The notes under the pieces: generated by a model | The model's input: the letters and a program-made list of their open reading frames with translations, nothing else | Database searches by the model: none | What the model was told of the DNA's origin: nothing | Shown here: one piece after another, positions 41,776 to 52,749 of the stretch | Position numbering within the stretch: the stretch's first letter is position 1 | Layout: every line of letters starts with the position of its first letter | Source of the DNA: Hyphodiscus hymeniophilus | Lineage: Eukaryota; Ascomycota; Leotiomycetes; Helotiales; Hyphodiscaceae | Direction: 5' to 3' | Assembly: GCA_016508695.1 (NCBI GenBank) | Contig: VNKQ01000009.1 | Location: 1,798,001-1,862,000 of the forward strand | Length of the DNA: 64,000 nucleotides | Position numbers and translations under genes: made by a program

Positions 41776-42285
41776 GTTTCGTAAGACGATATCGAAGCAG
41801 AGAGAGAGCTGCAAGCAATGAGTGGAGTGTCTTTAAGTACAAAGATAAACTGTGGGAATACTTCGCTTCAAACATTCATTCTATTGAATCTTTTCTTAGT
41901 TCTGCCAACCAGCCTTTCATCCTTGGCGTGTCTAAGTGGCACCCACTTGGGAGTGAGAGAGAAAAGAAGGGTCATCGGCTCTCTTATTCACAGGAATAGA
42001 ATCGAAGAATGAATCGATGTACGCTTTTATTCCACGTTTGAAGTGTGCCTTCTTACCTGCCACTTAGTGGTTCTCGTCGAGATAGAAGCACTTCTACATG
42101 AATGCCCCATCGAGCATTACGTATCCATCTATTCGAAGCTTCCCACATAGAAGTGAGCATCTATGATTCTCATAACGAACTGGTACTCCCTGCTATGCTT
42201 TTGTGATTTGCCCCTGCAACAACCCACCCCTGTCCGGAACTCGCTATCTGTGCCGCGCACTTCCTAATACAAACTCAGCCTGTGA
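41776..42285. other. Intergenic between converging genes
   Basis: No gene is supported. Repeated CACTT and CCACTTAG-type words around 41940-42070 are short and unremarkable. Confidence 0.35.
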
Positions 42286-43356
42286 TCAGTTGCTCATGAT
42301 AATGTCGTTGACAGCGACAATGTCGCCTTCGAATGCATCCAAGTCCAAAACTTCAATTCGTCTCACCCATGTCTCCGGCCAGATTAGGAATACACCATGG
42401 ATATCCTTCATATGCGTCTGCCACTCCTCATCAAACAGAGTCTCACGATTGTAGCACGGTAGCTTTCCGTCTGTTGCCAACACTGCTATCGACATTGATT
42501 TGCAGAGATCGAGGATACGGAAGCCTTCGGAAGCAGGAATGACCATCCATGCTGCTTTGGTCCCGATGTTGTGATTGTGAAGATATTTGTAAGGATCCTT
42601 CCAGGTACTTCTTTCGGTCCATTCGTGTACCGCCGGGGCCAGGCTTCGAGGGTCGGCTGTCTCTTGTTGAGAGAAACTGGTGTAGGGATACGGAGATGGG
42701 GACATGAGGTGGGATGTTGACAGTGGGCGAGCAATGCGTGGAGATAAATCGGAGCTAGGGATGTAGGAAGTCGGTGGTGAAGAGGTCGCCGCTCGCGGAG
42801 GTGACTGAGGATACGACGGGGACTGTTTCGTGGCTAGGAGCGCTACAGAGGGGGAGAAATCTGCACTGATGTGTGTTACATACGTCGATGATGGGGCCAA
42901 ATGCTGTTCTTGAGAGATCGAAGCTGACGTCTGTGAAGACAAGCAATAAGCGTCCATTGCATCGCTGTCACCAGAAATTTGTGGCGAGGAAGATAGAGAG
43001 AATTTCGTTCTAGCCACGGGTATCTCCCTTGCCCTCTGGTTAGCAAAGTCCGTTTCATTTGTAAGAGAACACACAATTTCCCTCGACCACTTGAGCCTTC
43101 CGCAATGGAGAGATTGAGTCGCTCGTTCTTGATATGAATTGCGACATGCTGAGTTTCAATCAGCACTGTCCGAAAGGACGAATTTCCCACTGGTAGTCCC
43201 GACCTTTCTCAGGTTTGCAGCTGTCTTCGTCTCCTTCTGACAAAAGCCACAAATTGACTCGCATTTCGCGATCCTTAAAAGCCCTGTAGTATTCCACGGC
43301 GGATGTGTATGACCTTTACTGCAAGTCGTATTGCCTAATACTCTTTTCAGTGACAT
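42286..43356 (-). CDS. Orphan protein with N-terminal Cys/His cluster
   Basis: Exon 1 (43191-43356) starts MSLKRVLGNTTCSKGHTHPP, and exon 2 (42286-43148) follows a 42-bp phase-1 intron (GTGGGA, branch GCTGAT, acceptor TCAG) that removes an in-frame TGA. The product is about 342 residues. Cysteines and histidines in the first 85 residues (TCSKGHTH, KCESICGFC, CRNS, HCGRLK, VCS) could bind zinc. The middle is Ser/Pro-rich and disordered. The last 120 residues form a globular domain (YKYLHNHNIGTKAAWMVIPA, then WVRRIEVLDLDAFEGDIVAV). No family is recognised. The short intron and the start (another in-frame Met lies at 43455 in the same frame, MVVVEQSERK) are the weak points of the model. Confidence 0.5.
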
Positions 43357-46042
43357 TTTTGATCTTGCCCCCCTCTTATATGATTCGATTTTACCTCTGC
43401 AGAAATTTAGCACAGATTCTTGGACTTTTCGCTCGGATTGCTCTACTACTACCATCGAGAGGCCGGCCTTGAAGTAACAGAAAAGAACGTCAAATTGTCC
43501 CTAAAGGCTGGCAACAATAATCGAAAAAAATGGATTAGCATGAAGTCGGCGAGGAAAACTACACTTATAGATTGGGAAGAACGTCATATAGTCGAAGGAC
43601 TTCAGGAGTTTATATGGAAAGAAGGTATCCGTACACCCTTGGTACTGGTGCGGATTTCTCAGTTTGGAAATGCTCGCGAAAAGGATAACCCAGCAGGGAG
43701 TTTGAATATAAAAAGATGCGATAGGCTGGGGAAATGATGATCCGATCCGCCTTCGGGGCCTTCGGGGTATCCACGGGTTTTGGGATGAACGGGATTTGTC
43801 GGCAGGGTTGCTTGGTGCTACTAACTGCTGGTGGTGCGATTGAGGTGAAAACACGACATCTTCCATCAATTCGCATCTTAGCTCCGCCGATATCGAAAGA
43901 CATTGGACTTTTACCCCCTCCACTGAGTTAGATCAACAGCTGGGGGAATGAAATATCTTAGATCCAGCCATGAGTTCCCGTGAAGCTTGACATGTTCAGA
44001 AATAAACTGGCCACAAAAGTACTTGGATCCAGAAGTGTGTTCTCGAAAGCTTGCTCGTAAAGACAAGGAAATCGCTCTGGACCAATAGAGCCGGCTTCTT
44101 CCATTGACAATTGGAGAGTAGCCACTAAAGAACTGCAAAGCTCTCTTTGGTACTCTTTGCTCCCTTGTGAAATGGACGATGATATTTTAACGTCCAATAA
44201 ACTTTTCCTCTCTGGTCGCTTGACCTGACAGTCAAATGCCATGTAACGCTATATGGGGACTTCCCTTGAGAATTACATCGACACAACTTTTTTGGAGGCT
44301 GATTAGTTGAGAAAAGGGTTCAAGCCATGACCCACATGGTGGGCTGCAATCACATACCGTCCTTAATGATTCTAGCAAGCCAGACTACTGTCGAGTCGTC
44401 CTGCACGAATCAGGCAAGGGAAATAAACAAAAAGATGTGAGTGCTTCGGGCGAAGTCGCATGGTTAATATGATGTTGATGAAAACCTTCTAGCCTTCGAA
44501 ACAGAAGACTCGGCTATCTGCCCGAAAAACGATGCAGCAAGGTATGCAACTCGTACAACAACTCAGCTTCTTGTGCCTGCTAGTGGCAGAGCTTGGAGTA
44601 CTCAGCCAAACAGGTCCAATCATACGGGATTCATTTCAGCTAGCGGTAGAGTACGGCGAGCTGTCAGGTTTCTGATATGGACACAGAATGAAGATGAAGA
44701 GCTGCTTGAGGGATAAACTTCAATTCTAAGCTTGTATGGCGCAAAAAGAAAGCAACATGAGTGCGCAAGTCAGTCTCAGCAAAGTAACCTGGGAGACTCC
44801 TTCAGCCTTGCGATTGGATTCCTTGCGCAGGACACAATCTGGCGGTAGCCCGCTGCACCGATATCTACCGTTAGTGAAATGTGCGAATAGAATCGTGAGA
44901 AAGGCTTCTCATGCAGGTGACAGGAGTCGAAGGCCATTTGAAAACGCCACTGGGAGGACATAGGCGCAAGCCAGCAGCAGCAACAAGGGTCTTGGGGGTT
45001 CTGTATCTGCCGTCAGCCGTCAGCCCTAAATCGCTCCAGGCCTTCAGGCTCGGATTCTCAGCCCTGCGACAGGTTCTCCGTTGAAGCATCGTATCCTTCT
45101 CCTTCTCCTACTCGGTCTGGGTCTGCGTCCATGTGCTTCGTGCTTTGCCACTATCGCTATCGCGACGGCCATCAATCGTCTATCGATCGTCCCGCAATAT
45201 GACGCGCTGAGAAGTCGGTACTCGAGTTACATACGGTTGGTGCTGGTGCAGGCTGTTCCAGATTCTCATACTTCGTACTCCTACATGTATGACAGACAGA
45301 CAGCCGGCCGGCCGCCTTTCCTCTCTCTCCAGAGCGCAGTCGAGTGCAGCGCCTCTTTCCGTTTCTTTCGACAGGACTGATATCCTAAAGAACCCTCTCC
45401 CTCTTTCCCCCGTCAGTTGCACCTTTTGCCTGCCCTGCACACTACTTCCGCCCCTTGTATCTCTGTCCCGGTGCAGCCAGAAAGTGGAACGAGTGGCTGT
45501 CGAGAGACCGAAATCCAGATTGATGGTGCTGGACCGGTCGGTGGATGCACTCCACTCGCTCGCTCTTGATCTCCGACATGGGTTGTCCTGGTGGGGGAGC
45601 AGGCACAACGGCAGACGCGGATGGAGGTTAAACGTTGAACGGAACCAGACATTCATTCTTACTTGACCATTCGCCAAACTAGGACAAAAAGAAATTGTCC
45701 CCAAGAGGCGTTGAGCCTCACCCGGCGGAGTAAAACACCAGCAAAGGAGCACGGATGGCATAAAGGGGAGTTGGAAGAAAAAAAGGGATAACGATCGTCT
45801 GATTTGATACCCCGAACTGTAAGTATTCGAACACCCTTTTTAGGTAATCAAATGCCCAGTGCCGGTGCAGGGCCGAGAATGCGACTTTAGCACCGGATCC
45901 ACATGTCTGCCAACCCTCCTGCCCAAGTCTTACAATCATCATCTCCTCTGTGTAACATTGTATCTCGTTGCTCCCATCATCGCGCATGAATGATTCGGCA
46001 GTCATATGGCACTCATACTCGTAATGGCAGGAGGCCTGTGAC
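43357..46042. other. Gene-poor stretch, about 2.7 kb
   Basis: ORFs of up to 193 codons occur (45180-45761 minus, 45289-45666 plus) but are mutual antisense shadows in a GC-rich, simple-sequence-rich zone with no domain. Around 45290-45310 there is GACAGACAGACAGCCGGCCGG. The right part is the probable promoter and leader of the Zn2Cys6 gene. Confidence 0.4.
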
Positions 46043-46192
46043 ATGGGACCTCACACGGCCACAGCTCACAACCTCGATAGTCACCAGTCAACTCGGAAAC
46101 GAAACAAAACGAAACAAAACGAAACTTCAACGGCAACGAACAGTGCGCAAGACGGAGGAAGCGCGAGCAATGCATGGGAGCGGAAGGACATC

Positions 46193-48256
46193 ATGACCGA
46201 TACAGGTGTGCAGACAGCTAGAGCGGAGAAGGCGAGGAGAGCCAGCAGACCCAAAGTCAAGACGGGCTGTAATAACTGCAAGTGAGCAGCGGCATCAACC
46301 CTACCCGTAATAGCTTTGTTGCGCAAATACTGATCAACTCGCCCCAGAATTCGGAGAGTCAAATGCGACGAGACAAGACCACAATGCAACAAATGCGTCA
46401 GATCTGGGAGGCACTGCGATGGGTTCCCAGCATACAGGAGAGATGGAGCTGTGCCAATTGCAATTGCACCGAAGCACGGCTCTGCAAGTAGCAAAGCATC
46501 CTCGTCAGGGTCGCCCTCATCCTCATCGACGTCTTCGGTGTCGCCGCCAACTTCGAAAACAATAATTTCCAAGAAACCCCCTCGAGTCTTTCACAAATCC
46601 CGACCTACGCCTCCTCCTACTCCCACATCCCAGAATCACCTGTCTCCGACGTTATACAAGCCTGGAGGTATGGCATTCGATTGGCGAGAGGGGCAATATT
46701 TTCAAGTGTTTCGCACACATACGGCCAGCGAACTTTCGGGCTTCTTTGATTCTGAGTTTTGGACTCGCAGTGTTCTCCAAGAAAGCCATTCGGAAGCCTC
46801 GATTCGGCACGCAGTCGTCGCGCTGGGAGCTTTATACAAGACGTTAGAAAAGGCATCTGAATCGCCACCTGGATCACCAGATGACAATTACACTGGTGAT
46901 ACCGCACCAGATCATTATAATTTCGCATTACAGCAGTACGGCAAAGCGCTTACGAGGTTACGAGAATCCTTACAAAATCGGGAGACACGATCACAGCGAA
47001 CAATATTGATATCTATCGTTCTCTTCACCTGCTTCCAGTCTTTCACTGGAGACCACAAAGCAGCCATCTTTCAGATCCAATCTGGGCTCCGCTTGCTGGA
47101 AGAACGACGTCAAGAATCCAGGCAACCTCTAATCCGGCAGCATGACGATGTGGTCGAGGACGAGCTCATTCAAATGTTTACTCGCCTCGCCATTCAAGCC
47201 AAATCATACGACATGGCTTTCCACTTCCCACCACCCTATGTAATACAGCTCACCCCAAAGCATAATAACAGTAGCAATGACCCGACGTCTCCCCAATCCC
47301 CATCCTCGCCATCTGCTGCATCAACAGCATCCATGGAAGACCCGCAAATTCCAGACCACTTTGTAAACTCCCAGGAAGCGCGTTCGGTGCTAGACTCCAT
47401 CTGCGAACGAATTATGCGCTTCCAGGAGGCTTTGTCTGCCTTTTACGCCGGTCCGAACAATATTCTCCCATCTTCCATCAAGTCTTCCGGTCAGGGCTTC
47501 AGAACACAACTACAACAGTGGGACGCTGCGTTTGAGCCTCTTCTCCAAAATCGTCGCACACCTGGCATATCCAACACTGAACGTGCTGGCATCGATGTGC
47601 TTAAGATGATTCAGCTCATGACCACCATTCTCTTTCTTATGGGTTTTAGTACTTCGGAAAAAGATTTCGATAATTTTCTGCCGCTCTTTAGAGGCATCGT
47701 TGAGCTTGCGAAAGAAGTTGTTGTCGACGAGGAATTGAGTCTCGCACAGTCACGTTGCGGTGATTCCTTAGAATGTAGACATAGGCACAGGCCCAACAAC
47801 TCAGGTTCAGGGATGCAATTCCTTGGTATAGCGAGCCATGGACAAACCAGCTATCTTCCAGAGGACGCATACCTGCACATCAAAGCTTCTTTCGCGCTCG
47901 ATCTGGGCATCGTCCCACCTTTGTTTGTCGTTGCAACGAAATGTCGGGATCGCAAGCTCCGCCGTGAAGCCATCCGTCTCTTGATGTCAGCCCCGAGGCG
48001 AGAAGGCATGTGGGATTCCATCCTCTGTGGGAAGGTCGGGACATGGATAATGGAAGTAGAGGAAGAGGGTTTGGGCGCATTCGACCCTTTTAATCCGCGG
48101 AGTTTCACGCAAATAGTTGCAGAAGATCAGAGAGTGATGGTGAAGGAGATCTTGTTTGATCTACAACGACGAGAAGCCACTCTGCGTTGTGGCACTCGAG
48201 GTGCTCGAGAAGGGGATACCGATCCTAGGGCCGGGGAGACACATGTGTCTTGGTGA
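46193..48256 (+). CDS. Zn2Cys6 fungal transcription factor
   Basis: Exons 46193-46281 and 46348-48256 are joined in phase 2 across a 66-bp intron (GTGAGC...CCCAG) that interrupts the zinc cluster itself, giving 665 residues. The cluster reads C-N-N-C-K-x5-C then RPQCNKCVRSGRHCDGF, the normal C-x2-C-x6-C spacing twice, with basic residues KIRRVK. A Ser/Pro linker (SSSGSPSSSSTSSVSPP) follows. The regulatory region of the 'fungal-specific TF' type has REGQYFQVFRTHTASELSGF, then HAVVALGALYKTLE, then SIVLFTCFQSFTGDHKAAIF. The frame also has an upstream ATG at 46043 that would add 50 residues. I prefer 46193 because MTDTGVQTARAEKARRASRP just before the cluster looks like a native N-terminus. The regulon is unknown and no adjacent cluster suggests one. 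Confidence 0.9.
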
Positions 48257-50132
48257 TTTTCATCCACTAAAGTTTGGAGCTGAAGAATAAAGAATACTGG
48301 AATGAGCTACGAGACACGGATATCAAGGTAGGAAACAAGGGTAAACAAAAAGCTGGGCAGCATAATGATGAATGGCTGGCGCCGGGAGTATGATGGGGTA
48401 TACGCACTTACATTTACACTTACTCCGAGCTCTGCTTTGCAACAACAATGGCAAGAGGAGGACTGACTCGCCGAACACCCAGCCCAGCGCTGGTGCATGG
48501 GATCTGGATTATCCCTTTTCGCTGGTCGCCAAGCAACGCCTGGGCGTTAGTTAATATTTTACATACATGGCGGATGCCGATTCAAAAGGATTTTGATAAT
48601 CACATGGGTTGGGTATGGAATCATTAATATCTACCATAAAATCATGTCTTGGGTCTACATCGCTGTTCTTGCCATATCTCTCCCATCAACCTCTCTGACA
48701 ATGACAGCTCGCCGTGGCTATTCTTACAAATCCCAAAAGCGTACGCCCTGTACTTACAATCGGGGCTCTGTTCTAGACTGACAGTACAAGTGTACGCAGA
48801 TAAACCCTTACCCGGACAGTGTTTCGAAAAGCCTCACAGCCAGAACCCCTCGCTTTCGGTACAGTACGAACCTACCATAGCCTCGCTGGGCAAGAATGAA
48901 AGGAGAAGGCGCAAGGATTGCCTGTGCATGTGCGCTGAGCCGGGATTGCTTTCGAACAATACTATCCAGCCTCTTTCTCACGAGGTCGGATCTGGGGTTG
49001 GCGGATATGCAAGTCCTGGGAGATCTTTGTTTGATATCAAGATGAAGATCAGGCGAGGCTTTGGGTAGCTTGTGTCATGTTGTCGCTACTGCTTGGCACT
49101 AGCTGTGAGATAGCTTTACGGCTGCGTGTTGGCTGGTTGATCTGATCGGTTTCTTAGGTTCTTGTTGACGGGTGACATTGCCATACCCTTTTTTGGTGGC
49201 TCTACTGCTTGAATATGCTTTGGAATACCTGTTCCTACATCTAGATCGAAATGAGCCAATCAACCACGCGTAGAGCAGAGTGATTGGCTGCTCGAGGGTT
49301 AGACTTGCCGTCGAAATGCCGCCAAGAGATTTCTATTGTTCAAATCTTGTCGTGCCCCTCCGATAATTCAATCCAGCCTCATGTGGGCCTGGGAATGGAT
49401 GGATTCAAAAGTGTTGGTCCGTTCCAAAGTCAAGGCCAGTCTAGAGTCTATTCTATGGGGAATAATCCCCAGTCTTGGGAAGGGTTTCCATCCATCTTGG
49501 AAAAGAAAGCCCACTCATCATATTGTTGGAATGCTCGGTACCTGAAAGTAGGAGAGTCTCTCAATGACCGTCAAACTCGTCTTTATACGTTCCACCTAGA
49601 GGCGTTGTCCCACGATCAGGCCCCATTGCCAATTGGCCGCCTTTAGAAATCATTTATTACTTTCTTCTTGTTTTAAATCAAAGACAAACCGTTCTAGACA
49701 CTCGAGATTCAATTTGTTGTGAGATGAGAGGCTCCGGATGGTTGGCAACATGAAGGGTCCTTTGAGGCAAAGAACAATATCAAGCACAACAATATAAGGG
49801 AGCTCGCTAAGTAGCCACTCAAAACCCGCCACTACCAACTTCACTTCAACCTCGATCTTCGGAGAGAGGTTCTCCAATGTATCCAAGACTTTTCTTCTCA
49901 TGCACATGATATATTTCATTGTCTTAACCTTTCGCCAAGCCATCGCATCGTCGGAGAAGTCTTCGTTGAGTAAGAAAAAGCGAATCACAAGCGTTAGTTT
50001 CCATCATTTTATTAGGTGAAAGTAGATACACGAGACCAGCCACAAGAACAATCTCATGAATTAGTATTCTTCTTCTTTGAATGACATGCAGCACTAGACA
50101 TTCTTCTTACACTTCGAGAGCTGTTCAGGACT
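48257..50132. other. Intergenic, about 1.9 kb
   Basis: No exon with domain content. A 112-codon minus-strand ORF at 49650-49988 and 120-139-codon plus-strand ORFs show no motif or splice support. The right end is promoter of the cysteine-repeat gene. Confidence 0.35.
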
Positions 50133-50140
50133 TATAAATA
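50133..50140 (+). promoter_or_regulatory. TATA box of the cysteine-repeat gene
   Basis: TATAAATA lies 137 bases before the ATG at 50270. It is followed by a C/A/T-rich, G-poor leader (50160-50269) and an ATCATCAAAATGGC start context. This combination is typical of strongly expressed fungal genes. Confidence 0.65.
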
Positions 50141-50269
50141 ACCTTCGAGTTTCCACCTTCAATCAACTTCTCTTCATCGCAAACAACAATTACATTCAAA
50201 CACACACACTTACCACTCTTTCAACCATACTTCAAACACGTTCTCTCAGAACCACCAATAATCATCAAA

Positions 50270-50509
50270 ATGGCAAAAGGATCTTCCAGCGGAGGCTGCT
50301 CTGTCATGCGTGGCTCCCCCAGCGGAGGATGCGCTGTCATGAAGGGATCACCAAGCGGAGGTTGTGAGATCATGAAGGGATCACCAAGCGGAGGTTGTGA
50401 GATCATGAAGGGCTCCCCCAGCGGAGGCTGCGAGATCATGAAGGGATCGCCAAGCGGAGGCTGTGCCGTCATGCGTGGCTCCCCCAGCGGTGGCTGCACC
50501 ATCCAATAG
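50270..50509 (+). CDS. Small protein of seven 11-residue Cys repeats
   Basis: A single exon of 79 residues consists entirely of seven units of the form M-K/R-G-S-P-S-G-G-C-x-x. Cysteines are at positions 10, 21, 32, 43, 54, 65 and 76, exactly 11 apart. The order is near-symmetric: outer units have MRGSPSGGCAV-like sequence, and the three central units are identical (MKGSPSGGCEI). Two of these three differ by five synonymous bases (GGA/GGC, TCA/TCC, CCA/CCC, GGT/GGC, TGT/TGC), so the protein sequence is held by selection rather than by recent DNA copying. No signal peptide, no dibasic Kex2 sites and no aromatic residues. I know no family that fits. Metal or thiol chemistry, a structural repeat or a peptide precursor are guesses. 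The promoter and leader look strong. Confidence 0.85.
   Translation: MAKGSSSGGCSVMRGSPSGGCAVMKGSPSGGCEIMKGSPSGGCEIMKGSPSGGCEIMKGSPSGGCAVMRGSPSGGCTIQ
50273..50506 (+). repeat. 33-bp coding tandem repeat (7 units)
   Basis: The gene body is a 33-bp minisatellite. Two sub-types of the unit alternate, one with GGATCACCAAGC and one with GGCTCCCCCAGC, encoding the same residues. The two copies at 50339-50404 are identical at DNA level, so some recent copying coexists with older synonymous divergence. Confidence 0.9.
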
Positions 50510-51768
50510 ATGCTTCATCTCATCTCCGTTCAGAGCTGGATCAGAGGTAGCTCCTGAGTCTTGAGCTTCTCCTACATCAACAGCCATCAAAACAACTCTC
50601 GAACGTGAGCTTCATTGGAGGAATATCATCTTCGACCTCACCGTCTTCACTTCGACACACGCCTTTTGAGTCTGACATGCGAGGTCCGCAATACACGTCA
50701 GACGTACTTTTCAATTCTGCTTCACACAATTTCCTGGACTCGATTGCCCGCCACGTGGGAACAGACTCCTCTAATCGACATCTTCTCACGCCATGGCGCG
50801 TTCAGTCCAGCGTTTCTCAGCTCCCCTCGACGTTCTTCCTCACGACCTGCACTTCTCATTCCAATTTCGACAAACTCTTGTTCATATCATCTCGGTAACG
50901 CATCTACAGGGATGGATATGGACAACATAGAGAACGGGTTGAGCTTTTCGTGGTCGAGGATGGGAGGATGGATCTGGATGCTGGGTTTTGGTACAAACTA
51001 CCAACGTTACACATACATTGCCGCTTTCTTTCTTGGCTTTCCATTCTCTTCGAGGGATTTGACTGGCATCGATTGATCGTTGGTTTTGTAATTGAAACAA
51101 AATTTTCATTCACACAAAGTCCCTTTTCTTCTCTACGTGACAATTAATTACCGATTTGAATCGAAGGTTTCGAACGCTATTGCGGAAATCCCCAGAGAGC
51201 ATGCCGTTTATGGATCACAGCAACCGTGATGATGTGAGATCATTGTTACATATCCAATTAAGCATAACCACAATATCTTAGCCCGGCCTTTATTTGATTT
51301 AATGTTCTTCGTAATCTTTAGGGCACAAATTACAACGTCTAGGGTTGTCATACAGTACGCTTATTTCACCTGCATGTACACCTTGAACCCCATTTAACAG
51401 GGATTATTGAATCCGGGGTTATGATCACCCACCTGACCATTAGAATTATCAATTCTTTCTCGAATTCCAAATCCCGCTCTATCGTTAGCTTCTCCGTCGC
51501 TCCAAAGGATGACAAAAATATGTAGGAAAGGATCCGAGAGCGGGGTTATTATTCTATGCTCGGAGGAAGCTTGGAATCTCGGGATCTCGATGATGATTGG
51601 CGCCACTAAACGCTGGTCAACCTCTACGGTACTAAGGGCTGAATGACTTCATCGTAATTCTTAAATAAATACAGCACTACATTCTTTCACAAAATATATT
51701 CCATATCTCAATTTTGAGTCTTCCCCTTCGATTTCCATATATATTGAACAATCTTAAACTTCAGCACC
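50510..51768. other. 3' region of repeat gene and cyanase promoter
   Basis: Overlapping ORFs just after the stop (50605-50898 and 50615-51076) are most likely 3' UTR reading noise. From 51640 the sequence is AT-rich, then turns to a leader before the cyanase ATG (CAGCACCATGG). Confidence 0.4.
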
Positions 51769-52408
51769 ATGGCAGACAACAGCAAGATCGCAGTTCTCGA
51801 CGTGAGTTGAAATTACCCCTCCATTACTTTGTACCCCGCATTCTCGATTTCATACAAACATACAATTTGCTTCAAATTCACCCAACTAACTAATCTCGCA
51901 GACCTCTCTCGTTGATCGTCTTCCCGCCTCCTCCAAGACGCTCTTCGACGCAAAAGCCGCGAAATCCCTCTCCTTCGAATCCATCGCCTCCGAACTTGGA
52001 CGCTCCGAGGTAGCCGTGGCCGCCCTCTTCTACGGACAAGCGCAAGCCTCGCCCGAAGATGTCAAAAAGCTCTCCACCATCCTCGGAGTCCCGGAGTCCA
52101 AGCTGGCAGAGCAGCTCCTTGGCTTCCCCGACAGAGGACGCGCAGGGCCCATGCCGCCTGTTGAGCCCCTGATCTACCGGCTGTACGAGATCGTGCAGAA
52201 CTACGGATATGCATACAAGGCGGTGCTGAACGAGAAGTTTGGCGATGGCATCATGAGCGCAATCTCGTTCAGTACGAAGGTCGAGAAGGAGACGGATGAG
52301 CAGGGTAATAACTGGGCGGTCATTACATTGAGAGGCAAATGGTGAGTCGATCTATGGCCGGAGGAGATCTGGCTAACTTATAACAGGCTTCCGTTCACAC
52401 GGTTCTAA
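51769..52408 (+). CDS. cyn1: Cyanate hydratase (cyanase)
   Basis: Three exons, 51769-51801, 51902-52341 and 52387-52408, give 164 residues. The introns are 100 bp (GTGAGT...CGCAG) and 45 bp (GTGAGT...ACAG). The last exon encodes only LPFTRF, the invariant cyanase C-terminus, which confirms the model. The N-terminal part (LFDAKAAKSLSFESIASELG, then VAALFYGQAQAS) is the helix-turn-helix-like domain. The catalytic domain has the Arg and Glu of IYRLYEIVQNYGYAYKAVLN and the Ser in DGIMSAISF. The decameric enzyme converts cyanate and bicarbonate to ammonia and carbon dioxide, detoxifying cyanate in the cytosol. Length is typical for fungal members. Confidence 0.96.
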
Positions 52409-52749
52409 TCGCATCTATGGCTATTTCGCTGATAAAACGGCCTCGAGAAAAAGGACTTACGTTCTTAATGGGTCATGATGTTTTCTACTATATTGAATAA
52501 TCATAGGCTAGCTCAAATGCCTTGCACATCTTTACTCGTGTGCTTTATGGGCTGGAAGCAGCCCTAAGCTGGAATTTCCAAACAGCAGACAGAAATCCTC
52601 CAAAAGCTCAATGCTTGTGGTTGCTAATAAGTGATGAACTCAACTATTTAGCCCCAGTTGGACTTAGCTACCGCTTCCTCTCGGTGTTATCTGTGCTCTA
52701 CGCAGTGGTATTTACTATGTAAATCTAAAGAAGGATGTTATTCTAAGGT
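52409..52749. other. Short convergent spacer
   Basis: 3' flanks of cyanase (plus) and the orphan gene at 52750 (minus). A 66-codon ORF has no support. Confidence 0.4.

Noticed and set aside
45180..45761. 193-codon minus-strand ORF and the antisense 125-codon plus-strand ORF (45289-45666)
   Set aside because: They mirror each other in a GC-rich, simple-sequence region, show no domain, and lack family-like composition. Most likely chance frames in a promoter region.
42900..48300. Possible biosynthetic gene cluster around the Zn2Cys6 factor
   Set aside because: No backbone enzyme (PKS, NRPS, terpene synthase, DMATS) or transporter flanks it. The neighbours are an orphan gene, the Cys-repeat gene and cyanase.
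49650..49988. 112-codon minus-strand ORF (MIRFFLLNEDFSDDAMAW...)
   Set aside because: Plausible composition but no known motif, start context or splice support. Left unannotated.
50221..50502. 93-codon minus-strand ORF with repeated Pro-Pro-Leu-Gly units
   Set aside because: It is the exact antisense shadow of the 33-bp repeat in the Cys-repeat gene. The plus strand has the TATA box, leader and start context.
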